Shown in pieces: positions 9,449 through 19,060 of a DNA stretch of 64,000 nt; position 1 is the stretch's first letter, and the number at the start of each line of letters is the position of its first letter. Both the position numbers and the translations under genes were made by a program. The stretch comes from Ancylobacter dichloromethanicus (GTDB lineage: Bacteria; Pseudomonadota; Alphaproteobacteria; Rhizobiales; Xanthobacteraceae). The notes under the pieces are model-generated. The model saw only the letters and a list, made by a program, of their open reading frames with translations. It searched no databases and was not told the origin of the DNA. The stretch is taken from NCBI RefSeq assembly GCF_018390645.1, contig NZ_JAHBGC010000017.1, forward strand, positions 159,837 through 223,836, in the 5' to 3' direction.

Positions 9449-12400
9449 TCAGGCTCCTTGCTGCCAGCTGGCGTTCATCGGCGGGGCGTGCGGCGCGCGC
9501 GCCCAGACATGGCCGGCCGGGTCGGCGGCGGCGCCGAGATCGACCGCGAGGCCGAGCCCGCGCAGCGCCTCGGCCATGGCGGCCTGACGCGGCCGGTGGG
9601 CGGCGGCGAACGGATCGGGAGTCGCCCGTGCGGAACCGGCCGGCAACCCGAGGCCGATGGCGGGCTCGGGCGCCGGCTGGCCGTGGAAGACCCGGTCGCT
9701 TTCGCGATGGCGGGCGACCTCAACCGCCATACCTTCGCCCCGGCGCGTGCCGGCCGGCGGCTTCAGCGAGGCGAGGCCGGTGAGGTAGGCGCCGGTCATC
9801 TTCGCCGCCGGGGCCTCTCCCGGCGGCTGCCGGTCCCACAGCGCGGCCGGCATCGCCTGGCGCTCAGGCACCAGATGCCACCCCTCCAGGTCGAGCGGCA
9901 CGGTGACGCCGCCGGCGAGGTCCTTGACCAGGGTGACACGGAGGACGGACCGCGCATCGGTGACCGACAGCGGCACCAGCCCGAAGGCCACGCTCTCGGC
10001 GGCATGGACGTGCGCCGTCGCCGCGAGGGTGAGCGGCTCGGCGGCCACCAGGCTCCTGCCGCTGTCGCCGCGGCGCGGCAGCACGCCGCCGGCGGTGCCG
10101 AAGGCGAGTGTGGTCGCCGGCAGGAGCGAGGTCACCGACAGCACCAGTTCATCGCCGCGCACGATCCACGGGCCGCCCGGCGGCTTCTCGCCCGGCTGCG
10201 ACAGCCGCCCGCCGACCAGCGCCGCCCCGCAGATCGCCGGCCCCTGCACCGGCACGCCGGCAGCGGGCACGGCATCCCAGTCCTTGCTCGCCTTGTCGAG
10301 GAACAGCTCGCCGAACCGGGCCCATGTCTGGATCTCGGTGGAGGCCTTGCCGCCGCCGAAGGCGATCTCGAACGACAGCGCCGAGACCTTCACCGTGGCC
10401 CGCCCGGCGAAGGGCGGACCCCACAGGCTGAGCGTCACATCGAGGCTGAGATTGATCGTGGCGATGGAGAGTTCCGCCTCGACGCGGATCGAAATTCCCG
10501 CGTCCAGCCGGTATTCCAGAGGCGCCCATCGCAGCAGGAAGTCGATCGCCGCCACGAACCAGGCCTTGATCCGGCCCTTGACGAAGGCGGCCTCAAGCCG
10601 CCCGCCCGCCATCAGATGCGAGGGGGTGAGCGCGCAATAAAGCTCGCCCTTGAGCGTCAGTTCGTCGGTCACCGCCCAGTTGAGGCCGAGGCGCGGGACC
10701 ACCGGGTAGTGCGCGGGCACCTTGAAGTCGCGGTGATAGCCGCCGATGGTGAGGACGAAATCGCCCTTGCGCGCGCCGGCGAACCACACTCCCAGCGCGA
10801 AGCCGCCGGTGAGCCGGCAGCCCTCGTCCAGCACCCAGGAATTGGCGGTGAGTTCGGCCTGCAGCAGGAACACCCCCTCCTCGGGGCGCAAGGTCATCTT
10901 GATGGCAAGCTCGACCCGGCAGAATTTCTGCGCCCCGGCCGACTTCTCGAACCGGGCGAGGCCGAGCAGCGAGAACTCGACCTCCCGGCCGAACTGCGCG
11001 ATGGCCAGCGCGAAGGCGTCGATGGTCTCGGCAATGGTGAAGCGCAGCCCCAGCGCGGCGAACATCTGGCCCTGATCGAACGGCAGGTGCTTTTCCAGCG
11101 TGGCGAGCATCTCCATCGCCGAGGGCCTGCCCTTGGGCTCCTCGCCATCGGCCATCGCCAGCGCGACCAGCGGGAAATCCGCCACCTCGCCGATCGCCGG
11201 CACCACCACCCGGCGGTTGAAGCCGAAGCCGAGCGCCATGCCGGTGAGGGTGAGCGCGCCCAGCCTGATGCCGGCGCCGCCGGTCAGGCTCAGGGAGCCA
11301 TAGATGAACAGCGAGGTGGCGGGCGGCCCGGCCTCGACCTCGTAGCTGCCGTACAGCCCGACCACGCCGACCGACACCTTGGGCAGCTGGATGCTGAGCT
11401 GGCCGCCATAGACGGTCTCGGAGACCTGCAGGAAGCCGCCCTCGACCGAGATCGCCCCGCGCTTGAAGCTGAGGCTCATGCCCTTCAGCCGGCCGCGCGG
11501 CGCGTTCAGCCTGTCGATGCGGACCGAGACGCCGGCGTCCATCAGTTCCAGCTGCACGCCGGACAGGCTGATCCTGCCGGCCAGCGCGGCGGTGACTTCC
11601 CAACTGCCATCGGCCCGCCGCAGCCCGACGCCGAGGCGGGCGAGGTGCAGCGGGCCGCAATCGCGCTGCACCGGCAGCCAGCGCATGTCGTCGGAGGGCG
11701 GCTTGTCGAGGGGCGCGGGAGTGGCGGGCGCGGGGGTGGCGGTTTCGACCTCGCCGGGCGCCTTGCCCGTTTCCTTGCCGATACCCTCGCCGGGCGCCGG
11801 CGTCGCCGCTTCCGCCTCGGCTTTCTTCGGCGAGGGATAGACGATCGCCTTCTCGTAATCGAGCAGCCGCAGCGTGCCGGCCAGCGACACCTTGCCACCG
11901 ACCTCGCCGGGCGGGGGAAAGTCCGTCGCCGGCAGGTTCTTGAACAGCGCGCCGAGATCGGCCTCCACGAGGGTGGACAGCACGCCGAGCTGCAGCGCGT
12001 CGAGGCCGACCATCTTCTTGCCGCCGCCCTCCTCGCCTTTCCCGGCGAAACGGTCGGCCGCCATGCCGATCGGCCCGCCGATCACCGGCAGGCTGCGGAA
12101 ATCGAGGCTCGCCGGCCCCATCTTCAGGCTGTAGTCCCAGCCCGATGCCGGGTTCGCGGCAAGTCGCGCCGCCACCAGCGTCAGGCGGAAATCACCGCCA
12201 TTGATCTTGAATTCAAAGTTCAGCGCGATGCGGGTGCCCTCGGCGCCGAGGCGCAGCGCGCCGGCGGCCCGGGTGACGACGACGCTGTCCGGCGGCAAGG
12301 GCGGCTCGAATCCGATTTCCGAGGCGAGCGGGCCGAGCGCCTTGCCGAGATCGAAGCGGGTGTCGGCGCCGAACCGGAAGTTCCAGTTCTCGTTGGCATA

Positions 12401-14182
12401 TTCGAGGTCGAGCGCCACCTCGGTGGCGTCGAACCGGATCTTCCCCTTGCCCTTGAGCGACAGCGCTCCCTCATGGCGGACCTCCAACGTCGCCAGGGTG
12501 GCGGTGAGCCCGGCAAGGGCGAACGGCGATTGCGAGGTCGCGGAGAAGGCGAACGAGGTCTGCTCGCCGAGCGTGAGAGCGACCTCGACATCGTCGATCT
12601 CGACCGCCGCCAGCTCTTCCGGAGCGGCGATCTGCAGCAGGTCGGCGGCAAGGGCGCCGATCGGCAGGCGGGGAACCGAGAGCGTGCCGCTCATCCCGTT
12701 GTCGATGTCGATCAGGATGTCGGCGTCGACGTCGCCGATGCTCAACGTCGCCTCCAGCCGCGCCGTGAGGCTCTCCGCCCGCCGCCTGGCGAGTTCGAAG
12801 CGCACGTCGCCGATCAGCAGGGTCCCCCTGCCGACCGCGAATGGCAGGAAGCCGGCCGTGATCACCGAGAAGCGATAGCTGCCCTCGTTCGTATTGGCGG
12901 TGATCGAGAGATCGACGAATTGCAGGCTCTCCCGGCCGGCCACGGCATCGAGCCGTGCGGCGAAGGCCGCCGGCAGCGAGATCGTGCTGCCCTCGGCAAG
13001 CCCGGCGCGGAAAGTGCCCTCCGGCAGGGAGAGCGTGGTCTCGAACCGAACCATGTCGGCGCCGCTGCCGATCTCGCCAATGCCGCTCAGCTCGGCCTCG
13101 AAGGCGAGTTCGGTGTCCCTGTAGCTCCCCGTGGCGCGGAGGCTGGGCGTGAAGCGGATCAGATCGAACAGGGTGAACGGCGCGGAGTAGTCCAGCCACA
13201 GCGCGACCCGCCCACCGTCGAGCCCGGTCAGCGGCGCGGTGACTTCGAGCCGCCGCAGCCCGGGGACGACCGTGTCCATCGCGCCCAGCGCACCACCGAG
13301 CGCGGCCTCGATCTCGGGCACGAGCCCCTTGACCAGCGCCCCGGCCTTGATCGGGTCCGGCGCATCGGCCACCAGCGTCAGCCGCTTCGCGCCGGGATCG
13401 ACCCGGATCGAGGCCGCCAGCGCCTGCTGGTCGAGCGCGATCCGCCCGTCGAGGCCGAGCGTGAATTGCGGCGTGGCGCCGCCCGGCTTCACCCGCTCCG
13501 CACCGACGCAGGCGCGGACCAGCGCGACGGACAGCCGCCCGTCCAGCAGCGCCAGCGGTTCGGGGGCGAGTTCGGTGCTGGCCTCGATCCAGTGGCCATC
13601 CGGCCGCCTGCCGACGCAGCCGGCGACGCGCACGCTGCGCTCCAGCCCGAAGCGCCGGCGCTGCGCGGCGTCGAGGTCCGGCAACAACGTCGCCTCGCCG
13701 GTGAAATTGATGCCGATCCGCAGCGGCGCCGTCTCGTGCGGCCAGTCCGCGTCGAGCTGGCGGGACAGGGCACCTATGCGCGCCCTGTCCTCGGCGCCCA
13801 CCCTGCCCGCGAGGCCCCGGACAGCGGCGAAATCGTAGGAGGAGTAGCAGAGCCGGACCGAGCGAAGCCCCAGCGCCTTGTCGATCGCGCCCTGCGCCGG
13901 CTTGAGCGCGCCATAGGCATCGCCCGGGCGCCAGACCTCGCGGTGTTCGCCGGAGGCGACGAACAGACGCGTCGCGTCCGACCGCGCGCCCTCGGCGCCG
14001 AACAGCGGCAGAGCGAACTGCCGGGCCGAGACCGTGCCGCCGCCCTCGGCAAGCGAGGCCAGCCAGGCGTCGAGTTGATCGCAGCCATGGTCCTTGAGGC
14101 CAAGAGCCTCGAACTGCCCGGGGTCGATCGTGGACAGGAACCTCGCCGCAGGTGCATCGTCCCTTTCATTGCCGCCGGCCAT
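9449..14182 (-). CDS. Very large beta-rich protein resembling DUF6603
   Basis: I chose ATG 14182 because AGGGGA lies 7 bases upstream; a GTG at 14239 would add 19 residues but has no ribosome site. The product is 1577 residues. Residues 1-780 consist of many amphipathic beta strands with repeated phrases of the kind L.LEYANENWNFRFGADTRFDL. An Ala/Pro/Thr-rich linker (about 785-827) follows. Residues about 830-1330 hold a second beta domain with GLYGSYE, SLFIYGSLSL, GFGFNRRVVVP and FDQGQMFAALGLRF, which from memory resembles the DUF6603 family of large uncharacterised proteins. There is no signal peptide. The alternating strands suggest an elongated beta solenoid or barrel-like scaffold. The family assignment is from memory; an HMM search would decide. 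Confidence 0.72.
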   Translation of the reverse strand: MAGGNERDDAPAARFLSTIDPGQFEALGLKDHGCDQLDAWLASLAEGGGTVSARQFALPLFGAEGARSDATRLFVASGEHREVWRPGDAYGALKPAQGAIDKALGLRSVRLCYSSYDFAAVRGLAGRVGAEDRARIGALSRQLDADWPHETAPLRIGINFTGEATLLPDLDAAQRRRFGLERSVRVAGCVGRRPDGHWIEASTELAPEPLALLDGRLSVALVRACVGAERVKPGGATPQFTLGLDGRIALDQQALAASIRVDPGAKRLTLVADAPDPIKAGALVKGLVPEIEAALGGALGAMDTVVPGLRRLEVTAPLTGLDGGRVALWLDYSAPFTLFDLIRFTPSLRATGSYRDTELAFEAELSGIGEIGSGADMVRFETTLSLPEGTFRAGLAEGSTISLPAAFAARLDAVAGRESLQFVDLSITANTNEGSYRFSVITAGFLPFAVGRGTLLIGDVRFELARRRAESLTARLEATLSIGDVDADILIDIDNGMSGTLSVPRLPIGALAADLLQIAAPEELAAVEIDDVEVALTLGEQTSFAFSATSQSPFALAGLTATLATLEVRHEGALSLKGKGKIRFDATEVALDLEYANENWNFRFGADTRFDLGKALGPLASEIGFEPPLPPDSVVVTRAAGALRLGAEGTRIALNFEFKINGGDFRLTLVAARLAANPASGWDYSLKMGPASLDFRSLPVIGGPIGMAADRFAGKGEEGGGKKMVGLDALQLGVLSTLVEADLGALFKNLPATDFPPPGEVGGKVSLAGTLRLLDYEKAIVYPSPKKAEAEAATPAPGEGIGKETGKAPGEVETATPAPATPAPLDKPPSDDMRWLPVQRDCGPLHLARLGVGLRRADGSWEVTAALAGRISLSGVQLELMDAGVSVRIDRLNAPRGRLKGMSLSFKRGAISVEGGFLQVSETVYGGQLSIQLPKVSVGVVGLYGSYEVEAGPPATSLFIYGSLSLTGGAGIRLGALTLTGMALGFGFNRRVVVPAIGEVADFPLVALAMADGEEPKGRPSAMEMLATLEKHLPFDQGQMFAALGLRFTIAETIDAFALAIAQFGREVEFSLLGLARFEKSAGAQKFCRVELAIKMTLRPEEGVFLLQAELTANSWVLDEGCRLTGGFALGVWFAGARKGDFVLTIGGYHRDFKVPAHYPVVPRLGLNWAVTDELTLKGELYCALTPSHLMAGGRLEAAFVKGRIKAWFVAAIDFLLRWAPLEYRLDAGISIRVEAELSIATINLSLDVTLSLWGPPFAGRATVKVSALSFEIAFGGGKASTEIQTWARFGELFLDKASKDWDAVPAAGVPVQGPAICGAALVGGRLSQPGEKPPGGPWIVRGDELVLSVTSLLPATTLAFGTAGGVLPRRGDSGRSLVAAEPLTLAATAHVHAAESVAFGLVPLSVTDARSVLRVTLVKDLAGGVTVPLDLEGWHLVPERQAMPAALWDRQPPGEAPAAKMTGAYLTGLASLKPPAGTRRGEGMAVEVARHRESDRVFHGQPAPEPAIGLGLPAGSARATPDPFAAAHRPRQAAMAEALRGLGLAVDLGAAADPAGHVWARAPHAPPMNASWQQGA

Positions 14183-14249
14183 CCGCGTCGTCCCCTGCTC
14201 GTCTGACTGTTGGTCGCAACCCGTTGGCTGGAAGAACACTGCGGTTGCT

Positions 14250-15974
14250 TCAGGAGCACATCGCGATCTGGTCGAAGAACTTGGTCAGGTCGGAGAGTTC
14301 GATGGGGAAGAAGGCGCGCCCATCGGCGTCTTGCGAGACCACCGCCTCCAGCCTCTTGACGTCATCCTGCAGGCCCAAGCTTTCGGCCTTCAGGATGTCG
14401 AGCGGATTGTCCGGGATGGAGGCGAGTTGCTCGACCATCTTCCCCGACAGGGACACGACCTGAAGGCCCCCCGCCGTCTCGACCGTTTTCGGCACGTAGC
14501 GCCGAACATAGTCATTCCATGGATTTCTTATGTATAGAAAATGGATATCTCTCCGCCCGGCCGTCGTCTCCAGTTTTATGGTCGCCGTATCCGCGATCTG
14601 GTAGGCGTGACCCGCGACGAGACCTTTCTTCGCCGAATCGATGTTTTTTCTGAAGACGATCCAGTCGGACTCGGTGCCGAGAATGCGTTTCGTCCCCGCG
14701 AAGGCGGCGGAGATCGGCGCCGGACTCGCGGCCTTCAACCCTGTCTCGATCTTCTGAAAAATATCGAGCTGGTAGTCCGCATATACGCCGGTTCCCCGCT
14801 TCCCCGGGAATGAGTTGGCGACAAAATCGGCGATCACACCCTCGAAATTCACCGGCTTGTAGCCGTGAGCCGAGAGATTTATTTCGGTTCTTTTGATATC
14901 CTTGAGCTGGCGCGCGATGTCTTCGCGTCTCATTTCCTGGATATATTCTATTTTCCTGGAAATTATATCCAGGCACTTGTCCACGGCCGATCGGCGATTG
15001 GCATAGGTCGTGCGAATGTGTGCGCGTATCTCGTCCGCGACGGCGGAAAACGGCGCCGCGACGGTGGCCCCCGGGAGCGGGACCATGATATAGTTGGTCT
15101 TCTTGCCCGCCGTCGTGAGAAACGTGCCCAGAATCGGCCGCCAATCCTTATGCAGCGGCGACAGGTAGCTCTCGTCGAGCATCGAGCGAAGCAACTCGCA
15201 GCGGAAGACGCTCGTATTCATTGTAACGGGCCCGTTAATACCGGTTATGGTCACCGCCGGCGAAATCACATCCGACGTTCCACCTGCGAGATGCTCATAG
15301 GCTCTATGCGTCACGCCGGAAGCGAGCGCTTCCAGATAGGTGCAGGCATAGCGTCTATCGGCGGAAGCCACGGGCGGCCGCGCGACGTTCTGGAACGGCC
15401 AGGGCGGCAGGGAGGGCGGTGGCAGCGGTTGCGGCGGCGGCGGATTCGGCAGCTTGACCAGGTCTTCCTGCAATATCGGCTGCAGATAGTAAGCCCTGAG
15501 AAAGGCATACGCCTTCTCGATGAAGTAAACCCAATCCGCCTTGTGTTGCTGCAGTGGAACATTCTGACCCTTGACGACGGCATGCAGTATCGTCCGCTGC
15601 ACACGCACGATGACGGGAGACGTCGCGCCGGCGTGCGGCACGTGGAAACGGACATGCACATGATCGGCATCGGCGCCGATCATGTCGGGGATCGATTTCG
15701 GCTTCCTCCTGATCAGCGCGTTGATGGCGGACAGAAGATAGCAATCGCCGATACTGCCCTGCCTCACGTCCTCGAAAGCCGGCTCATTCACGAAGAGCGG
15801 CCCGGTGCTCGCGACGTAGCGATAGTCGGCGCCCGGCGGCGGCAGGTGGATGTCCTTGAACTCCGCCTGGTCCCAATGGGCGTGGGGCGTGCCGGGTGGC
15901 GGAGCGGCCCCCGCCTGCGGCAGATAGACGAGCAGGCCGTCAGCCTTCGCCGGATCTACAGGTATCCTCGGCAT
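14250..15974 (-). CDS. Calpain-like (C2 family) cysteine protease
   Basis: All three catalytic regions of the calpain fold are visible: VRQGSIGDCYLLSAINAL (nucleophile Cys78), LVAGHAYQI (His456) and LYIRNPWND (Asn484). The Cys-His-Asn order and spacing fit a papain-like triad, so it is predicted to cleave proteins. A Pro-rich stretch (PNPPPPQPLPPPSLPPWPF) separates the Cys region from a long helical insert before the His/Asn half. I chose ATG 15974, preceded by GGGGA; an in-frame ATG at 16019 would add an odd Trp-rich extension. No secretion signal is visible. It is the first gene of the unit that continues with the DUF6603-like protein. Its DNA is clearly more A+T-rich than the neighbours, which hints at separate acquisition. 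Possible roles are maturation of operon products or action as an effector; neither is shown. Confidence 0.82.
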   Translation of the reverse strand: MPRIPVDPAKADGLLVYLPQAGAAPPPGTPHAHWDQAEFKDIHLPPPGADYRYVASTGPLFVNEPAFEDVRQGSIGDCYLLSAINALIRRKPKSIPDMIGADADHVHVRFHVPHAGATSPVIVRVQRTILHAVVKGQNVPLQQHKADWVYFIEKAYAFLRAYYLQPILQEDLVKLPNPPPPQPLPPPSLPPWPFQNVARPPVASADRRYACTYLEALASGVTHRAYEHLAGGTSDVISPAVTITGINGPVTMNTSVFRCELLRSMLDESYLSPLHKDWRPILGTFLTTAGKKTNYIMVPLPGATVAAPFSAVADEIRAHIRTTYANRRSAVDKCLDIISRKIEYIQEMRREDIARQLKDIKRTEINLSAHGYKPVNFEGVIADFVANSFPGKRGTGVYADYQLDIFQKIETGLKAASPAPISAAFAGTKRILGTESDWIVFRKNIDSAKKGLVAGHAYQIADTATIKLETTAGRRDIHFLYIRNPWNDYVRRYVPKTVETAGGLQVVSLSGKMVEQLASIPDNPLDILKAESLGLQDDVKRLEAVVSQDADGRAFFPIELSDLTKFFDQIAMCS

Positions 15975-16182
15975 CCATTGTCCCCGGGCCACCACCTGCC
16001 AATGACGGCACCATTGCACCTTAGAGTTGTATCGTCAATATTTACAATCTTATTTGGCCACGCTTTCATGACCGGCGTGGCGGCGGGGTGCGGAGGCTGC
16101 CACCCAGCCCGGCTCCGCCGGACAGGCTGTCGCGAAATCGCGGGCGGTCTCCCGGGCGCCGGAAGAGGACAAGCCAGCCTTG

Positions 16183-16202
16183 GCCGGGGCTTCCGCCCCG
16201 GC
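16183..16202 (-). terminator. Terminator-like hairpin after the IclR gene
   Basis: A perfect 8-bp stem (GCCGGGGC / GCCCCGGC) with a TTCC loop lies about 30 bp beyond the stop of the IclR gene. No run of T follows, so rho-independent termination is only possible. The adjoining 16020-16070 is A+T-rich and probably carries the promoter of the calpain operon. Confidence 0.4.
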
Positions 16203-16233
16203 GCCCGGCCGGGCGTGCCTCAGCCTATGGCAT

Positions 16234-17121
16234 TCAAGGCCGCGCGCCGCCGGGGGCCGCCCCCTGCCGCGCCGGGGCGGCACCGCCTGGGGAATAGCCG
16301 AGTTGCTCGGAGAGTTCGCCGGCCGCGGCGAGGAGCCGGCCGAGATAGGCGTCGCGGTGGCGCAGCCCGTCCTCGCGCGGGGTCACCAGGCACAGCGTGG
16401 CGATGCAGGCGCTGTCGGCCTGATAGACAGGCACGGCGAAGCAATAGGTGAAATTCTCCACCGTGCTGTTGAAGGTGAAGAAACCGTCCTGCCCGGCGCG
16501 CCGGGCCTCGGCGATGAACTGCGCCGGCTCCAGCAGCCGCCCGTTCGGCAGCACGAAATCCTCCGGCGGGATGAAGGCGAGGATTTCCTCGTCGCTCATA
16601 TGGCCGACCAGCAGCCGCCCCGAGGCGGTCCACGGGATCGGCACGGTCTCGCCGACATCGGAGGAGATGCGGAACGGGCGCAGGCCCTCGCGCATCATGG
16701 CGACGGTGTATTTGTTGCCGTCGAGCATGCACATCTGCGCGGTCTCGCGGGTCTCCTCGGCGAGCCGCTGGAGCAGCGCGGCGCTCTCGCGCATCAGGTC
16801 GAACCGGGCGGAATAGGCGGTGCCGAGGAAATACAGCCGGCGGCCGAGGAACACCCGTCCGTCGCCGCCGGAATATTCCAGCATGCCGTGGCGCAGCAGC
16901 AGGTTGACCAGCTCGTAGACCGACGAGCGGGGGCCGCCCATCTCGGCGGCGATCTCGTTGGGACGCAGCGGCTGGCGGCGGCGGCGCAGGAATTCGAGGA
17001 TCTCGAAAGCGCGGTCGAGGCCGCGGCTACGCTTTCCGGCGTCCTTGCCGACATCCCGGCCCGCCCCTTTGCCGCCGCTGACGGCGAGCCCGTCCTGCCG
17101 CACCGGCTCCCTGTCGCTCAT
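16234..17121 (-). CDS. IclR-family transcriptional regulator
   Basis: The product is 295 residues from ATG 17121, which has AGGGGAG 6 bases upstream; a GTG two codons earlier is less likely. The N-terminal winged helix-turn-helix shows the IclR pattern (RGLDRAFEILEFL, LRPNEIAAEMGGPRSSVYEL). It is followed by the IclR effector domain (YFLGTAYSARFDLM, ETAQMCMLDGNKYTVAM, PIPWTASGRLLVGHMS). It is the last gene of the transporter/RidA unit and the obvious candidate to bind the palindromes at 20695-20728. The ligand is probably the amino acid or oxo acid handled by this locus (inference). Confidence 0.9.
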   Translation of the reverse strand: MSDREPVRQDGLAVSGGKGAGRDVGKDAGKRSRGLDRAFEILEFLRRRRQPLRPNEIAAEMGGPRSSVYELVNLLLRHGMLEYSGGDGRVFLGRRLYFLGTAYSARFDLMRESAALLQRLAEETRETAQMCMLDGNKYTVAMMREGLRPFRISSDVGETVPIPWTASGRLLVGHMSDEEILAFIPPEDFVLPNGRLLEPAQFIAEARRAGQDGFFTFNSTVENFTYCFAVPVYQADSACIATLCLVTPREDGLRHRDAYLGRLLAAAGELSEQLGYSPGGAAPARQGAAPGGARP

Positions 17122-17182
17122 TGCCACTCCCCTGCCCGCGCTGCGCCGCCCCGCCCGAGGCCGGACGGGACGGCGGCCGGCA

Positions 17183-17572
17183 TCACATCTTGTCCGCGCG
17201 GAAGGCGATGCAATCGATCTCCACCTTGCAATCGACCATCATGCGCGACTGTACGCAAGCACGGGCCGGCGGGTTGTCGGTGAAATACGCGGCATAGACG
17301 CCGTTGAAACTCCAGAAGTCGCGCGGGTCGTCGAGCCATACGCCGCAGCGCACGATGTCCTCGATCCCATAGCCGGCTTCGTGGAGAATGGCGATCATGT
17401 TCTCGATCGCCTTGCGGCTCTCGTCGACAATGCCGCCGCGCACGATCTCGCCCTTCTCCATCGCCACCTGGCCGGAGACGTAGAGCCAGCCATTGGCCTG
17501 GGTGGCGCGGGCGAAGGGCAGCTTCTGGCCGCCTGCGCCGACTTCGCCGGCGCCGTAACGGATGATGGTCAT
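17183..17572 (-). CDS. RidA-family reactive enamine/imine deaminase
   Basis: The protein has 129 residues, the normal length of the RidA/YjgF family, with typical features: WLYVSGQVAMEKGEI, ESRKAIENMIAILHEAGYGI, DIVRCGVWLDDPRDF, and a C-terminal RACVQSRMMVDCKVEIDCIA. The Arg in that last motif is the one that binds the substrate carboxylate in active RidA proteins. RidA hydrolyses 2-aminoacrylate and related enamines released by PLP dehydratases. That fits the divergent D-serine dehydratase-like gene at 20830-21903. The gene lies 14 bp after the ATPase gene and is co-transcribed with the transporter. Confidence 0.9.
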   Translation of the reverse strand: MTIIRYGAGEVGAGGQKLPFARATQANGWLYVSGQVAMEKGEIVRGGIVDESRKAIENMIAILHEAGYGIEDIVRCGVWLDDPRDFWSFNGVYAAYFTDNPPARACVQSRMMVDCKVEIDCIAFRADKM

Positions 17573-17586
17573 GCGTACCTGCTTTT

Positions 17587-18357
17587 CTACTGGAAACTGG
17601 AGGATTTGAGGAACTCGACCAGCCGCTCGGTCTGCGGCCGCACGAACATCTCCTTGGGGTCGCCCTCCTCGCCGATCACCCCCTTGTTCATGAAGATGAC
17701 GCGCGAGGCGACCTCATAGGCGAAGCGCATCTCGTGGGTGACGAGCAGCATGCTCATGCCCTCGGCGGCGAGCGCCTTGATCACCTGCAGCACCTCGCCC
17801 ACCAGTTCGGGGTCGAGCGCCGAGGTCACCTCGTCGAACAGCATGAGGCGGGGGTTCATGGCGATGGCGCGGGCGATGGCGACGCGCTGCTGCTGGCCGC
17901 CGGAGAGCTGGCCGGGATAATGGTCGGCGCGGGCGGCCAGGCCGACACGGTCGAGCCAGCCCTCGGCCAGCGCGCGCGCCTCGTCGCGCCCCATCTTCTT
18001 CACCTTGACCAGGCCCAGCATCACGTTCTGCGCCGCGCTCATATGCGGGAACAGGTTGAATTGCTGGAAGGCCATGCCGGTGAGCGCGCGCTGGCGGGCG
18101 ATCTCCTTCTCGCCCTTGCGGCGGCGTGCGCCGGCGATCTCGTCATAGCCGATCGCATCGCCGTCGATGAGGATGCGCCCGCCCTGAAACTCCTCCAGCA
18201 TGTTGATGCAGCGCAGCATGGTGGTCTTGCCCGAGCCGGAGGAGCCGATGATGGCGATCACCTCCCCCTGCCGCATGGTGCAGTCGACGCCCTTCAGCAC
18301 CTCGACGGCGCCGTATTGCTTGCGCAGGCCCTGTATTTCGAGAAGCGGCTTGGTCAT
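17587..18357 (-). CDS. Polar amino-acid ABC transporter, ATP-binding protein
   Basis: This 256-residue ATPase has a complete nucleotide-binding set: Walker [12 protein letters not shown]-loop [13 protein letters not shown], signature LSGGQQQR, Walker [15 protein letters not shown] and the switch His in LLVTHEM. The sequence type ([18 protein letters not shown] at the N-terminus and [12 protein letters not shown] end) matches the GlnQ/HisP polar amino-acid group. It powers the two permeases encoded just upstream (12-bp gap) and is followed by the RidA gene. Confidence 0.94.
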   Translation of the reverse strand: MTKPLLEIQGLRKQYGAVEVLKGVDCTMRQGEVIAIIGSSGSGKTTMLRCINMLEEFQGGRILIDGDAIGYDEIAGARRRKGEKEIARQRALTGMAFQQFNLFPHMSAAQNVMLGLVKVKKMGRDEARALAEGWLDRVGLAARADHYPGQLSGGQQQRVAIARAIAMNPRLMLFDEVTSALDPELVGEVLQVIKALAAEGMSMLLVTHEMRFAYEVASRVIFMNKGVIGEEGDPKEMFVRPQTERLVEFLKSSSFQ

Positions 18358-18369
18358 TGAAGAGCGCCT

Positions 18370-19050
18370 TCAGGACGGCACGGCGGTCTTGCGCTCGACG
18401 AACTTGCCGAGCCGCTCGATGCCGAAATTGATCAGGAAGTAGAGGAAGCCGGCGAAGAAATAGAATTCGAGGCTCATGAAATTGCGCGAGATGATCTCCT
18501 GCGTGCGCAGCAGCAGCTCGGCGACGCCGATCACCGACAGCAGGGTCGAGGCCTTCACCATCTCGGCGGCGGTGTTGACCCAGGTCGGCAGGATCTGCCG
18601 CAGCGCCTGCGGCCACAGCACGCTGGCGAAGGTCTGGCCGAAGGTCAGCCCGATCGCCTTCGCCGCCTCGGTCTGGCCGGCGGGAAGCGCCTGCAGCGCG
18701 CCGCGCAGGATCTCCCCGACATGGGACGAGCAGAACACCGCCAGCGCCAGCACGCCGGCCTGGAACGGGCCGAGATCGAGCCCGACGGTGGAGAAGATGT
18801 AGTAGCTCGCCAGCACCAGCACGAGCACCGGCGTGCCGCGGACGATGTCGGTGTAGCCGCGCAGCAGCAGGCGCAGCAGCCGGTTGCCATAGACGAGGCC
18901 GAGCCCGAGGCCGACGCCGGCAACCGAGCCGGCGAGAATCGACAGCAGCGAGATCGAGACGGTGACGCCGAGCCCCTTCAGCAGGGCGAGGCGGGCGATC
19001 CATAGCTCGTTGGCGAACATCAGCAGGTCGTTCGTCAGCAGGTCGTGCAT
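18370..19050 (-). CDS. Amino-acid ABC transporter permease (second)
   Basis: This 226-residue membrane protein has about five hydrophobic helices and the HisMQ-type EAA loop (GALQALPAGQTEAAKAIGLT, QALRQILPTW). It pairs with the preceding permease (10-bp gap) to form the heterodimeric channel of a polar amino-acid importer. N-terminal phrases such as GLGVTVSISLLSILAGSVAG are typical of this family. Confidence 0.92.
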   Translation of the reverse strand: MHDLLTNDLLMFANELWIARLALLKGLGVTVSISLLSILAGSVAGVGLGLGLVYGNRLLRLLLRGYTDIVRGTPVLVLVLASYYIFSTVGLDLGPFQAGVLALAVFCSSHVGEILRGALQALPAGQTEAAKAIGLTFGQTFASVLWPQALRQILPTWVNTAAEMVKASTLLSVIGVAELLLRTQEIISRNFMSLEFYFFAGFLYFLINFGIERLGKFVERKTAVPS

Positions 19051-19060
19051 CGCCGCCGCC

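Noticed and set aside
7535..14206. A 2223-codon plus-strand open frame, with similar long plus-strand frames at 1060-4608 and 3663-8009
   Set aside because: They are antisense to the minus-strand operon, have no ribosome sites, and show Arg/Gln/His/Gly-rich composition without domains. Long antisense frames are expected in such G+C-rich DNA.
14865..16451. A 528-codon plus-strand open frame across the calpain gene and the IclR end
   Set aside because: It has low-complexity, charged composition, no recognisable motif, and overlaps a gene with a complete catalytic triad on the other strand.
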